This document shows positions 17,244 to 27,210 of a DNA stretch of 64,000 bases, one piece after another. A program made the position numbers and the translations under genes. Origin of the DNA: Pseudothioclava sp033100795 (GTDB taxonomy: Bacteria; Pseudomonadota; Alphaproteobacteria; Rhodobacterales; Rhodobacteraceae); contig NZ_JAWLVI010000001.1 of NCBI RefSeq assembly GCF_033100795.1, positions 868,001-932,000 of the forward strand. Reading direction: 5' to 3'. The notes beneath the pieces were generated by a model that saw only the letters and a list, made by a program, of their open reading frames with translations, made no database searches and was not told the DNA's origin. The number at the start of each line of letters is the position of its first letter. Within the stretch, counting starts at the first letter, position 1.

Positions 17244-17270
17244 CTTGAAATTCTACCAATTTTCCCCGCG
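17244..17270 (+). promoter_or_regulatory. RpoH-like promoter candidate upstream of the DUF1127 gene
   Basis: CTTGAAA at 17244-17250 is a perfect match to the heat-shock sigma -35 consensus; 13 bases later CCCCGCG (17264-17270) partly matches CCCCATNT. Related DUF1127/CcsR units are known to be RpoH-dependent, which makes this the best candidate in the 297-base gap. The rest of the gap (17175-17471) is AT-rich at 17220-17330 and shows no gene. The leader would be about 190 bases. Confidence 0.4.
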
Positions 17271-17471
17271 CAACATTTGTAAAGTTTACGCCCCGTAAAT
17301 AGGTCAGTATATGTTATGCACTTTCTGCATGGCGGCATTGACGCTTTCGGCAATTGTGCATCCGCAGCATTAGCGCCATCTTAGCCTCAACAACGCGACA
17401 GAGCGTAACACGAAATCATGCCAACCGACCGGAGAACCGGAACGCGGCACTCAAGGCTAAGAGATACGAAT

Positions 17472-17675
17472 ATGGCACTCGTTCAAGACATCCGCACCAC
17501 CGAATTCGGCATCGCGTCGTTCTTCGCTGGCATCGTTGATGCGATCGCACGCCGCAAGGTCTACCGTGAAACCATCCGCGAGCTGCAATCGCTGTCGAGC
17601 CGCGAACTGGACGATCTGGGCCTGCACCGCTCGATGATCACCCGCGTGGCGCAAGAAGCGGCCTACGGCAAATAA
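17472..17675 (+). CDS. Small DUF1127 (CcaF1-like) RNA-binding protein
   Basis: A 67-residue protein with MALVQDIRTTEF at the N-terminus and the DUF1127 core YRETIRELQSLSSRELDDLG followed by LHRSMI. In Rhodobacter sphaeroides a DUF1127 protein, CcaF1, is encoded immediately before the CcsR sRNAs, is co-transcribed with them under stress sigma factors, and binds RNA. The same gene order holds here: the first sRNA hairpin begins 8 bases after the stop. I chose ATG 17472 over an upstream in-frame ATG because it matches the family N-terminus. Confidence 0.9.
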   Translation: MALVQDIRTTEFGIASFFAGIVDAIARRKVYRETIRELQSLSSRELDDLGLHRSMITRVAQEAAYGK

Positions 17676-17683
17676 GTTTCTTA

Positions 17684-17753
17684 GAGGTCCTCTCCTCCTC
17701 CCTGGACCTCGAAGATCGGTGGCGCCCTCCTCCTCCTCCCTGAGGGTGCCACC
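17684..17753 (+). ncRNA. Cuckoo/CcsR-type sRNA unit 1 (hairpins 1 and 2)
   Basis: Hairpin 1 has arms GAGGTCC/GGACCTC (17684-17710) and hairpin 2 has arms of 12 bases with one mismatch (17718-17753). Both loops contain the same CCTCCTCCC, which mimics the 3' end of 16S rRNA. Only 7 bases separate the two, so they form one unit, like the two-hairpin cuckoo RNAs of alphaproteobacteria. It would be processed from the DUF1127 transcript. Confidence 0.85.
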
Positions 17754-17809
17754 CACCAGATACCGGCCCCACGGATCGCGATGATCCCCTGCCGGACGCC
17801 CGATACGGA

Positions 17810-17881
17810 CGGCCTCCTCCTCCTCCCTGAGGCCGACGTTGTGAAAGCGGCGATCCCTCTCCTCCTCCCTGGGATCGCCGC
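17810..17881 (+). ncRNA. Cuckoo/CcsR-type sRNA unit 2 (hairpins 3 and 4)
   Basis: Hairpin 3 pairs CGGCCTC with GAGGCCG (17810-17835) and hairpin 4 pairs GCGGCGATCCC with GGGATCGCCGC perfectly (17847-17881). Both loops carry CCTCCTCCC. A 56-base linker separates this unit from unit 1, against 11 bases between its two hairpins. Confidence 0.85.
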
Positions 17882-17905
17882 ATTTCAACCAAGGGCAAGA
17901 ATGAC

Positions 17906-17973
17906 GGCCGGTCCTCTCCTCCTCCCTGGACCTGCCGCCCAAGGCGCCGCCTCTCCTCCTCCCTGGCGGTGCC
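17906..17973 (+). ncRNA. Cuckoo/CcsR-type sRNA unit 3 (hairpins 5 and 6)
   Basis: Hairpin 5 (17906-17936) pairs GGTCC with GGACC and extends by GGC/GCC after one mismatch. Hairpin 6 (17943-17973) pairs GGCGCCGCC with GGCGGTGCC, with one G-U wobble. Loops are both TCTCCTCCTCCCT. Only 6 bases lie between the two hairpins. Confidence 0.85.
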
Positions 17974-17985
17974 TGATATACCCGA

Positions 17986-18060
17986 GGCTCCCTCCTCCTC
18001 CCTGGAGCCGACGGTCGCGAAAGCGGCGGTGCCCACCTCCTCCCGGGCGCCGCCGTTTTT
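17986..18060 (+). ncRNA. Cuckoo/CcsR-type sRNA unit 4 with terminator hairpin (hairpins 7 and 8)
   Basis: Hairpin 7 pairs GGCTCC with GGAGCC (17986-18009). Hairpin 8 (18023-18056) has a 12-bp stem with two G-U wobbles and the loop ACCTCCTCCC, and is followed directly by TTTTT, so the last copy is also the intrinsic terminator of the DUF1127-sRNA transcript. The 9-base core is kept even in this terminator loop. Confidence 0.87.
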
Positions 18061-18131
18061 CTTTGGCGCCCCTTGCAAGGCGGGGCGCGGCGGGGCATCA
18101 CGGGGCGGACACCAGCAGCAAGGCGCGAAAC

Positions 18132-18932
18132 ATGCTTTCCTATCAGCACATCTACCACGCAGGAAATCTGGCCGATGTGCACAAGCACGCGCTGATGGCG
18201 GTGATGCTGGATTATCTGACGCGCAAGGATAAGCCGCTGACCTATATCGAGACCCATGCGGGGCGCGGGCTTTATGCGCTTGATGCCCCCGAGGCGCTGA
18301 AAACCGGCGAGGCCGAGCAAGGGATCGAGCGGGTCGAAGCCGCAAAGTGGTTCCCGCCCGCACACCCCTATGCGCAGGCTTTGGCGGCGGTTCGTGCCGA
18401 ACATGGGGGCCACGCCTATCCCGGATCGCCGCTGCTGGCCGCGCATCTGTTGCGCCCGATCGACGCGATTCAGCTGTGTGACCTGCACCCGCAAGAGTTC
18501 ACCGCCCTGAAAGAAACCATGTCGCCCCACGGCGGCATCTTCCACCAGAAAGACGGGCTGGAGATGGCGCTGGCGCTGACCCCGCCCACGCCACGGCGCG
18601 GGATCATGCTGATCGACCCATCCTTCGAGGTGAAGAAAGACTACGAGACCCTGCCCTCGCTGATCGCCAAGGTCGCGCGGAAGTGGAATGTGGGGATCAT
18701 CGCGCTTTGGTATCCGATCCTTGCGCCGACGGTTCCAGCCTCGACCGCGCAGCGCGCGATGGTGCGCACGCTGATGGCCAACAACCCAGACGCGCTGTTG
18801 TCCGAGGTGCGCTTTCCGCCCGCACGCGAAGGCCACGGCATGATCGGGTCAGGCATGTTTGTCATCAACGCGCCCTGGGGCACCGAAGACGAGGCCGTGC
18901 GGCTGGACAGGCTGTTCAGAACCCTGCGTTAA
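18132..18932 (+). CDS. rlmJ: 23S rRNA (adenine-2030-N6)-methyltransferase
   Basis: A 266-residue protein starting MLSYQHIYHAGNLADVHKH, the highly conserved RlmJ N-terminus, with ETHAGRGLY near residue 38 and the catalytic MLIDPSFEVKKDY near 157 (D/NPP-type motif here DPSF). It methylates A2030 of 23S rRNA. It follows the sRNA terminator by about 70 bases and presumably has its own promoter there. Its TAA overlaps the uvrD stop in TTAA at 18929-18932. Confidence 0.94.
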   Translation: MLSYQHIYHAGNLADVHKHALMAVMLDYLTRKDKPLTYIETHAGRGLYALDAPEALKTGEAEQGIERVEAAKWFPPAHPYAQALAAVRAEHGGHAYPGSPLLAAHLLRPIDAIQLCDLHPQEFTALKETMSPHGGIFHQKDGLEMALALTPPTPRRGIMLIDPSFEVKKDYETLPSLIAKVARKWNVGIIALWYPILAPTVPASTAQRAMVRTLMANNPDALLSEVRFPPAREGHGMIGSGMFVINAPWGTEDEAVRLDRLFRTLR

Positions 18933-21253
18933 AACGGAACGCTATCAGTCGTCACAAACCCCGCCTTGACGTGTTTCGTGCCTGCCTTGTCGAACTCGAC
19001 CACCAGCGTATCGGCCTCGACCCCCATCACTTCGCCATAGCCGAATTTCTGGTGGAACACCCGCTCGCCAATAGAGAAATTCACCTCGGCCTCAAGCGTG
19101 ACCGCGCCGCGCGGACGCGCGCCCGCACGCGTGCCTTGCGACTGTAGCCGCTTCCATCCGGGCGAGTTGTAGACATCGGCCTTGGTCGCGCGGGTTTCCA
19201 CGCTGGCGCTATAGCCACCGCCCCCACCGCCGCCATAAAGGCCCGGCGGCGTCAGCACCTCAACATGATTTGCGGGCAGTTCATCAATGAACCGCGAGGG
19301 AAGCTGCGACTGCCACTGGCCGTAAACGCGGCGGTTTCCGGCAAAGGAAATCGTGCAGATCTCTTCGGCCCGCGTAATGCCGACGTAGCCAAGGCGGCGC
19401 TCTTCCTCGAGCCCCTTCAGGCCGGTTTCGTCCATCGAGCGCTGGCTGGGGAACAGCCCATCCTCCCAGCCGGGCAAAAAGACGACCGGAAACTCCAGCC
19501 CCTTCGCGCCGTGAAGCGTCATGATCGAGACCTTGTCGTCGCCTTCTTGCGAGTCGTTATCCATGATCAGCGCGACGTGTTCGAGGAACCCTTGCAGGTT
19601 CTCGAACTGCTCCAGCGCCTTGACCAGTTCCTTCAGGTTCTCAAGCCGCCCCGGCGCCTCGGGCGTCTTGTCGTTCAGCCACATCGTTGTGTAGCCCGAT
19701 TCCTCAAGGATTGTTTCGGCCAGCCGGATATGGTCCGCGCCCGCCAGCACATCGCCGTGCCAGCGCCCGATCATCTCGACCAGAAGGCGCAACTGACCCA
19801 GCCCCTTGCCCGACAAAAGCCCCTCGGCCACCGCCGCCTGCGCGCCCATCAGAAGCGGCATATCGCCCTCGCGCGCGCGGCGCTGCACGGTTTGCAAGGC
19901 CTTGTCGCCCAGACCGCGGCGCGGCGTGTTGATGATCCGTTCGAACGCCAGATCATCATCGGGCGAGACCGCGAGGCGGAAATAGGCCATCGCGTCGCGA
20001 ATCTCTAGGCGTTCATAGAAGCGCGGCCCGCCGATCACGCGATAGGGCAGCCCGATCGACAGAAAGCGGTCCTCAAAGGCGCGCATCTGGTGCGAGGCGC
20101 GCACGAGGATTGCCACATCGTTCAGCCGGTAGGGATCAAGCCCCCGCGTGCCACGGTTCATCGCCTCGATCTCTTCGCCGATCCATCGCGCCTCCTCCTC
20201 GCCGTCCCAGTGACCGATCAGGCGGACCTTCTCGCCGCCCGAGGCCTCAGTCCAAAGCGTCTTGCCCAGACGATCAGAGTTGCCGGAAATCAGCCGCGAG
20301 GCCGCCGCCAGAATATGCTCGGTCGAGCGGTAATTCTGTTCAAGCCGCACCACGACCGCGCCCGGAAAATCGCGCTCGAACCGCAGGATGTTCCCCACTT
20401 CGGCGCCGCGCCAGCCATAGATCGACTGATCGTCATCGCCGACGCAGCACACGTTCTTATGCGCCTGCGCCAGAAGCCGCAGCCAGAGGTATTGGGCGAC
20501 GTTGGTATCTTGATACTCGTCCACCAGAATATAGCGGAAGAGGCGCTGGTAATTCTCCAGCACATCGGGGTGCTTCTGGAAGATCGTGACCATATGCAGC
20601 AGCAGGTCACCGAAATCGACAGCATTGAGCGTGCGCAGGCGTTCCTGATAGGCTGCGTAAAGCTCCGAACCCTTGTTGTTGAAGGCCGCCGTTTCGCCGC
20701 CCGTCACGCGCTCGGGCGTCAGCGCGCGGTTCTTCCAGCCGTCGATCAGCCCCGCCAACTGCCGCGCGGGCCAGCGCTTTTCGTCCATATTGGCGGCAAT
20801 GACCAACTGCTTGAGCAGCCGCACCTGATCGTCCGTATCCAGAATGGTGAAGTTCGACTTGAGACCCACCAGCTCGGCGTGGCGGCGCAACAGTTTCACG
20901 CAGACCGAGTGGAAGGTGCCCATCCACGGCATCCCCTCGATCGCGCCACCCAGAAGCACGCCGACCCGCTCTTTCATCTCGCGCGCGGCCTTGTTGGTGA
21001 AGGTCACAGCCAGAATTTCATGGGGGCGCGCGGCGCCTGTGTGGATCAGATGCGCGATGCGCGTGGTCAGCGCCTTGGTCTTGCCGGTGCCTGCGCCCGC
21101 AAGCATCAGCACCGGGCCATTCAGCGCCTCGACCGCCTCGCGCTGCGCGGGGTTCAGCCCGTCCAGATACTCGGGCGCCCCGCGCGCGGCCATCATCGCA
21201 CGCGCGGACAGGCTCATCGCCCCTTCATAGGGATCGTCGTCAAATCCGTTCAT
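18929..21253 (-). CDS. uvrD: UvrD/PcrA-type DNA helicase
   Basis: A 774-residue superfamily 1A helicase with the Q-motif LDGLNPAQREAV near residue 33, Walker A AGAGTGKTKAL near 53, DEYQDTN (Walker B) near 235, DDQSIYGWRGA near 258, and the 2B/VI region VSIMTLHGAKGLEFP and GITRAEE. The C-terminal Tudor-like tail (GERVFHQKFGYGEVMGVE) that binds RNA polymerase in UvrD/PcrA is present. It acts in mismatch and nucleotide-excision repair. The ATG at 21253 is chosen; a TTG nine bases upstream is possible. It is convergent with rlmJ. Confidence 0.95.
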   Translation of the reverse strand: MNGFDDDPYEGAMSLSARAMMAARGAPEYLDGLNPAQREAVEALNGPVLMLAGAGTGKTKALTTRIAHLIHTGAARPHEILAVTFTNKAAREMKERVGVLLGGAIEGMPWMGTFHSVCVKLLRRHAELVGLKSNFTILDTDDQVRLLKQLVIAANMDEKRWPARQLAGLIDGWKNRALTPERVTGGETAAFNNKGSELYAAYQERLRTLNAVDFGDLLLHMVTIFQKHPDVLENYQRLFRYILVDEYQDTNVAQYLWLRLLAQAHKNVCCVGDDDQSIYGWRGAEVGNILRFERDFPGAVVVRLEQNYRSTEHILAAASRLISGNSDRLGKTLWTEASGGEKVRLIGHWDGEEEARWIGEEIEAMNRGTRGLDPYRLNDVAILVRASHQMRAFEDRFLSIGLPYRVIGGPRFYERLEIRDAMAYFRLAVSPDDDLAFERIINTPRRGLGDKALQTVQRRAREGDMPLLMGAQAAVAEGLLSGKGLGQLRLLVEMIGRWHGDVLAGADHIRLAETILEESGYTTMWLNDKTPEAPGRLENLKELVKALEQFENLQGFLEHVALIMDNDSQEGDDKVSIMTLHGAKGLEFPVVFLPGWEDGLFPSQRSMDETGLKGLEEERRLGYVGITRAEEICTISFAGNRRVYGQWQSQLPSRFIDELPANHVEVLTPPGLYGGGGGGGYSASVETRATKADVYNSPGWKRLQSQGTRAGARPRGAVTLEAEVNFSIGERVFHQKFGYGEVMGVEADTLVVEFDKAGTKHVKAGFVTTDSVPF

Positions 21254-21324
21254 AACCGCCAATCTAGCGGCTCATGCGCGCGAGGCCAAGACATGTTCCA
21301 CAATTGTTCGCCCCTTTTTCGGGC

Positions 21325-22419
<1,095 letters not shown>

Positions 22420-22518
22420 GCTCTCCCTCCGGCGAAGCCGCGGATATGGGGCAACATATGGCGTGCGCTTCCCCAAAGTCCAAGGGAAAGCGGCACATAT
22501 TTTCCCGAGAGCGACGGA

Positions 22519-23697
22519 TCAGGCCGCGTCAAGCGCCTGACGAATATCGGCCACCAGATCCGCGCCGTCCTCGATCCCCATCGAAATCCGCACCAGCCCG
22601 TCGGTCACGCCCACTTCGGCACGTTTTTCCGCGCTCATCGAGGAGTGCGTCGTCGTTGCCGGGTGCGTCGCGATAGAGCGCGCATCGCCAAGGTTGTTCG
22701 AAATCAGGATGATTTTCAGCGCATTAAGGAACCGGAACGCCGCCTCTTTGCCGCCGCGGAACTCCAGAGCCACCATCGTGCCGCCCGCGCCCATCTGCTC
22801 GATCGCGAGCGCGTGTTGCGGATGCGTCACCAGCCCCGGATAGATCGTGCGCACGAGGTTGTCATGCCCCGCAATCGCCGAGGCCACACCGGCCGCGTTC
22901 GACGCCTGCGCGCGCACCCGCAGGTCCAGCGTCTGCAGCCCCGAAAGCATCACCCACGCATGGAACGGGCTCATCGCGCCGCCGGTGTGTTTGACGTAAG
23001 TCTCCAGCGGGCCACGGATAAAATCGCGCGAGGCACAAACCACACCGCCCAGAACGCGACCACCGCCGTCGATATGTTTGGTCGAAGAATAGACGATAAT
23101 ATCCGCGCCAAGCTCTGCCGCGCGCGAGAAGATCGGCGAGGCAAAAGCGTTATCGACCAGAACCATCGCACCGCCCGCGTGGGCGATCTTGGCCACACCC
23201 GCAATGTCGATCACCTCAAGGCCGGGGTTCGAGACGCTCTCGAAGAAGCACACCTTGGTATTGGGGCGCATCGCCGCCTGCCACTGGGCCAGATCGACGC
23301 CGTCAACCAGCGTCACCTCGACGCCAAAGCCTTGCAGGAACTCCAGCACCTTGAGGCACGATCCGAACATCTGGCGCGCGGCAACCACATGATCGCCCGC
23401 CTTGACCAGCGCACAAAGCGCGCCGTTGATCGCAGCCATCCCCGAGGCACAAGCAAAGGCATCCTCGGTGCCCTCGATCGACGCCATCCGGTCTTCGAAC
23501 ATGCGCGTCGTCGGGTTGCCATAGCGGGCATAGATAAACTCGTCCTCGCCCAAGGCATCAAAGCGCGCCTCGGCGGCCTCGGCGGACGGGTAGACAAAAC
23601 CCTGCGTCAGGAACATCGCCTCGGCCATCTCGCCATACTGCGACCGGCGGGTGCCTTCGTGGACGAGCTTGGTGCGGGTATTCCAATCCTGCGACAT
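22519..23697 (-). CDS. metZ: O-succinylhomoserine sulfhydrylase
   Basis: A 392-residue PLP enzyme of the Cys/Met metabolism family. It starts MSQDWNTRTKLVHEGTRRSQ and has YARYGNPT near residue 56, CASGMAAINGA near 79 and the PLP lysine in YSSTKHIDGGGR near 204. It makes homocysteine from O-succinylhomoserine and sulfide. The sequence resembles MetZ more than MetY or MetB. The window ends with a second family member, metY, at 62989. Confidence 0.92.
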   Translation of the reverse strand: MSQDWNTRTKLVHEGTRRSQYGEMAEAMFLTQGFVYPSAEAAEARFDALGEDEFIYARYGNPTTRMFEDRMASIEGTEDAFACASGMAAINGALCALVKAGDHVVAARQMFGSCLKVLEFLQGFGVEVTLVDGVDLAQWQAAMRPNTKVCFFESVSNPGLEVIDIAGVAKIAHAGGAMVLVDNAFASPIFSRAAELGADIIVYSSTKHIDGGGRVLGGVVCASRDFIRGPLETYVKHTGGAMSPFHAWVMLSGLQTLDLRVRAQASNAAGVASAIAGHDNLVRTIYPGLVTHPQHALAIEQMGAGGTMVALEFRGGKEAAFRFLNALKIILISNNLGDARSIATHPATTTHSSMSAEKRAEVGVTDGLVRISMGIEDGADLVADIRQALDAA

Positions 23698-23804
23698 GGG
23701 AGATGACCTTGTAACTGAATGAGGTTTCGCACCTACCCCCAAGGGGCCCCTGCGTCAACCTGCCCCAGTGGCAAGCACCTTTAATTCAAGGGCAGGAATG
23801 TGTT

Positions 23805-24422
23805 TCAGGCGCGCGGCGCGTCGTCGTCGTCCTTGCTGATCCCGTGGCGCGAGATCACCCCGCTTTGCGCAAGCACAAAGGCAAACATGATCGCGGTCAG
23901 GCCGAAGGTCTTGAAATTGACCCAGGCGGTATCGGACATGGTGCGCCAGACGATTTCATTCGCCACCGCAAGCCCCAAAAACAGCCCGACAAAGCGGCGC
24001 GTCAGGATCATCCAGCCTTGCTCGGACATCGGCAAGGCATCGCCCAGAACCGATTTCAGCCACGGTTTGCCGCGCATCAGCCCGACCCCCAAAGCACCTG
24101 CAAACAAAAGATAAATCAGCGTTGGCTTCATTTTGAAGAAGGTCGGATCATTCAGCCAGACGGTCAGCCCGCCAAAGGCCACCACCAGCACCAGCGTCGC
24201 GATCTGCATCACCGACAGATGCCCGCTGAGGCGCCATTGCACCAGCGTCGCCAGGGCCAGAACCGGCACAAAAATCGCGGTTGCGACGATGAAGCCCTTA
24301 TACTCGGTTCCGGCCACCAGAACCGGGCGATCCTTGAACAGGTAGAAGGCCACGAAAAAGACCAGAAGCGGCCCGTATTCCAAAAGCACTTTCAGGCCCG
24401 GTTTGAGTGTTTTCTCTGCCAT
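23805..24422 (-). CDS. yciB: Inner membrane septation protein YciB (IspZ)
   Basis: A 205-residue protein with five or six hydrophobic segments, and the YciB features LLEYGPLLVFFVAFY near residue 12, KMKPTLIYLLFAGALG near 98 and an AVANEIVWRT segment near 160. YciB proteins are inner membrane proteins linked to envelope synthesis and septation. It begins 4 bases after the DMT transporter stop and so belongs to the ftsY-DMT-yciB unit. AGGG lies just before the ATG. Confidence 0.92.
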   Translation of the reverse strand: MAEKTLKPGLKVLLEYGPLLVFFVAFYLFKDRPVLVAGTEYKGFIVATAIFVPVLALATLVQWRLSGHLSVMQIATLVLVVAFGGLTVWLNDPTFFKMKPTLIYLLFAGALGVGLMRGKPWLKSVLGDALPMSEQGWMILTRRFVGLFLGLAVANEIVWRTMSDTAWVNFKTFGLTAIMFAFVLAQSGVISRHGISKDDDDAPRA

Positions 24423-24426
24423 ATCC

Positions 24427-25326
24427 CTACCCTGCCATTTCCACGACCACGGCACCAGCCGCAATCAGCGCCATCAGCGCGGTGCGCCTTGGCCCGACCT
24501 TTTCGCCCAGAACCAGCCAGCCGATCAAGGCTGCAAACACGGTCGAGGTCTCGCGCAGAACCGCCGCCTCGCCCACATTATCCAGCCGCGTCGCCAGCAT
24601 GATTGCCCCGAACGAGAAATAGGCCACAAACGCCCCGGTCACACCGCGCTTCAGAAGCGGGGCAAACTCGGAGGCGGGCAGACGGCGCCACCGCCGGAAG
24701 GTGATCGCGGGCATAAAAAAACCGTCGAGAAAAAAGAACCACGCCAGAAAGGTGAACGGGTCGGCCGTGGCGCGGATGCCATAGGCGTCATAGGTCGTGT
24801 AAAGCGCAACAAACCCGCCGGTCAGCACCGCAAAGCCAAGCGCAGGCAGCATCGTTTCGCGCCCCACCGTGATGGTGCGCAGGTTGTAGATCGCCAACCC
24901 GTAGATCCCCGCCAGCAACAGCGCCACACCGCCCCATTGGCCTAAGGTGAAATGCTCGTTGAACACAAACCCTGCGCCGATCACGGCAAAAAACGGCCCC
25001 GTGCCACGCACCACCGGATAGACGACCGTATAGGCGCCGCGCTGGTAGGTCATCGCCTGCGCCAGCTTGTAGCCTGCGTGGATCACAAAGGCGCCCGCGA
25101 AGATCGGCCACATATGCGGCTCGGGCCAAGGGAACACGAACAGCGCGAAAGGCGCCGCGATCACACCGTAGCTTGCGTCGATGGCTGCGCGCGAGAGCCA
25201 TGGATCATGCCGCCCCTTTTGCAGCGCCCCGAACAGCGCGTGCAGAAAGGCCGCCAGAAGCGCCAGCGCCAGAGCTGCCTGATGCCCGTCCGGCGTGCCT
25301 TCCAAAGAGGCGATAAAGTCACTCAT
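24427..25326 (-). CDS. DMT-superfamily (EamA-like) permease
   Basis: A 299-residue protein with about ten membrane helices in two EamA-like halves. The signature YPVVRGTGPFFAVIGAGFVF lies near residue 101-120 and LRETSTVFAALIGWLVLGEK near 257-276, the usual positions for the two repeats. The substrate cannot be told from sequence. It lies 20 bases after ftsY and 4 bases before yciB. Confidence 0.85.
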   Translation of the reverse strand: MSDFIASLEGTPDGHQAALALALLAAFLHALFGALQKGRHDPWLSRAAIDASYGVIAAPFALFVFPWPEPHMWPIFAGAFVIHAGYKLAQAMTYQRGAYTVVYPVVRGTGPFFAVIGAGFVFNEHFTLGQWGGVALLLAGIYGLAIYNLRTITVGRETMLPALGFAVLTGGFVALYTTYDAYGIRATADPFTFLAWFFFLDGFFMPAITFRRWRRLPASEFAPLLKRGVTGAFVAYFSFGAIMLATRLDNVGEAAVLRETSTVFAALIGWLVLGEKVGPRRTALMALIAAGAVVVEMAG

Positions 25327-25346
25327 GTTTCATCCCGCCCGAGGCG

Positions 25347-26417
25347 TCACGCATCCGCGCCCACAAGCGCGCGGGCAAATTCCTCGGGGTCGAAGGGCGC
25401 CAGATCGTCAATCTGCTCGCCCACGCCGATGGCATGGATCGGCAGGCCGAACTTGTCCGCGAGCGCGACCAGAACACCGCCCTTGGCCGTGCCGTCGAGT
25501 TTCGTCATCACCAGCCCCGAGACCGAGGCGATCTTGGTGAAAATCTCGACCTGACTCAGCGCGTTCTGACCTGTCGTCGCATCCAGCACCAAAAGCGTGT
25601 TATGCGGCGCGCTCTCGTCCTTTTTGCGGATGACACGGACGATTTTCGCCAGCTCTTCCATCAGGTCGGCGCGGTTTTGCAGCCGTCCGGCAGTGTCGAT
25701 CATCAGCAGATCGGCGCCCTCGGCCTCGGCCTTGGCCATCGCGTCAAAGGCCAGGGCGGCAGGGTCAGCGCCTTCGGGCGCGGTCAGCACCGGCACGCCC
25801 GCGCGCTGGCCCCAGACCTGAAGCTGCTCGACCGCAGCCGCGCGAAAGGTATCGCCCGCGGCAATCACCACCGACTTGCCTGCCGCCTTGAACTGCGAGG
25901 CCAGCTTGCCGATGGTCGTCGTCTTGCCCGAGCCGTTCACCCCCACCACAAGCACCACTTGCGGCTTTTTCGGATAGATCGGAAGCGGGCGCGCGACGGG
26001 TTCCATGATGCGCGCGACCTCGGCGGCCAGCAGCCCCTTGAGTTCGGGGACCGACAGCTTCTTGCCCATCCGCCCTTCGGCCAGATTGGCCGAGACCCGC
26101 AGCGCCGTATCCACGCCCATATCCGAGGCGATCAGCAATTCCTCAAGGCTTTCCAGCATCTCGTCGTCAAGCACGCGGCGCGGCGCATCGCGCGCGGCGG
26201 GCTTGCCAAAGATACGCCCGATCAGCCCCGGCTTTTGCGCAGGCTCGGGCGCGGGCGCGGGCGCCGGAGACGGCTCTACACTCACCTCAGGCGCTTCGGG
26301 CGCGACCTCGGCAACGGCGTCTTCGACCGCACCTTCGGCCACAATCGCATCCAGCCCCTCTTCGAGCTTTGACGACGACCGCGTCAGGCGATCCTTGAGT
26401 TTCTTGAAAAAGGACAT
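25347..26417 (-). CDS. ftsY: Signal recognition particle receptor FtsY
   Basis: A 356-residue SRP GTPase. An acidic, proline/alanine-rich A domain fills residues about 18-65, the N domain about 80-145, and the G domain begins with P-loop GVNGSGKTT near 159, then AAGDTFRAAAVEQL, DTAGR, and TKLDGTAKGG. It docks SRP-ribosome complexes at the membrane for co-translational insertion. The ATG at 26417 gives MSFFKKLKDRL, a typical amphipathic membrane-binding start. It heads the ftsY-DMT-yciB unit. Confidence 0.95.
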   Translation of the reverse strand: MSFFKKLKDRLTRSSSKLEEGLDAIVAEGAVEDAVAEVAPEAPEVSVEPSPAPAPAPEPAQKPGLIGRIFGKPAARDAPRRVLDDEMLESLEELLIASDMGVDTALRVSANLAEGRMGKKLSVPELKGLLAAEVARIMEPVARPLPIYPKKPQVVLVVGVNGSGKTTTIGKLASQFKAAGKSVVIAAGDTFRAAAVEQLQVWGQRAGVPVLTAPEGADPAALAFDAMAKAEAEGADLLMIDTAGRLQNRADLMEELAKIVRVIRKKDESAPHNTLLVLDATTGQNALSQVEIFTKIASVSGLVMTKLDGTAKGGVLVALADKFGLPIHAIGVGEQIDDLAPFDPEEFARALVGADA

Positions 26418-26477
26418 CCGCGCCCTCCCGTTGGCTTCCCTCCCCACCTAATCCATGCAGGCAGGCGATGGAAGGGG

Positions 26478-27101
26478 TCAGCCCATCGTGCCCGCCGCAA
26501 TCATGGCCTGCCCGCCCCAGTAAAACACCCAAAGCAGGTGTTTGAGACGCCGCGCCATCGGATGCCCGTCCGGCAAACGGAAGGTTTCAATCGCCAAAAG
26601 CAGATCCGACAGGATGAAGGCCAGCGCGCCAATCTGCACCTGCGCGAAGGGCGCGGGCAGCCCCATCGCCACCAGCCCCATCGCGCCGATCACCAGCACA
26701 TAGCCCCGCACCGGCCAGCGAAGGTCGTGGGTGTAGGGCGCGAGCCAAACCTCGGCCGAGACCAGCAACAGCCCCAACGGCAGCGCCAAAGCCCAGCCGG
26801 GCCAGCCCCCGCCAAAACCCACAATCGCACCGACATAGGCCAGATGCCCGCCCGCAAAAGCCGCCATTCCGGCCAGAAACGCCTGCTGCGACGGGCGCGA
26901 GAGACAGAAATCGCCCAAGGCGCCAAGCGCCAGCCCGCTCCAGATCAGCGCAGGCGCGCCCGCACCAAATGCCGCAACGGCCAGTGCCAAGACAGACAGG
27001 GTTTTCACCACCGATTTCGGCCAGCCCGGCGCGGCCGCGGCAAAGCGGAGCAGATAGGCCAGCGCGAATACACCGGCGACAAGGAAAAAGGTTAACGCCA
27101 T
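26478..27101 (-). CDS. YhhN-family lysoplasmalogenase-like membrane protein
   Basis: A 207-residue protein with about seven or eight hydrophobic segments and the YhhN/TMEM86 landmarks ALGALGDFCLS near residue 60, FAGGHLAYV near 85, and ALAFILSDLLLAI near 165. Family members hydrolyse lysoplasmalogen or act in ether-lipid turnover, but many bacterial ones are uncharacterised. ATG 27101 is preferred over a GTG two codons upstream. It precedes ftsY by 60 bases and is divergent from alkB. Confidence 0.85.
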   Translation of the reverse strand: MALTFFLVAGVFALAYLLRFAAAAPGWPKSVVKTLSVLALAVAAFGAGAPALIWSGLALGALGDFCLSRPSQQAFLAGMAAFAGGHLAYVGAIVGFGGGWPGWALALPLGLLLVSAEVWLAPYTHDLRWPVRGYVLVIGAMGLVAMGLPAPFAQVQIGALAFILSDLLLAIETFRLPDGHPMARRLKHLLWVFYWGGQAMIAAGTMG

Positions 27102-27210
27102 TACCACAGATCAGCGAAAAATCGTCGCGCCCGCAAGCCCGAAGATGACATGCCCACGCGCCTCGCTATGATCCGACCATCTCTCTTGAAGGCAGGCAGG
27201 AGACCCCTTG

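Noticed and set aside
17684..18060. CRISPR-like spaced repeats
   Set aside because: Repeats are the loops of hairpins with complementary flanks, spacing is irregular, and no cas genes are near; the structure fits cuckoo sRNAs instead.
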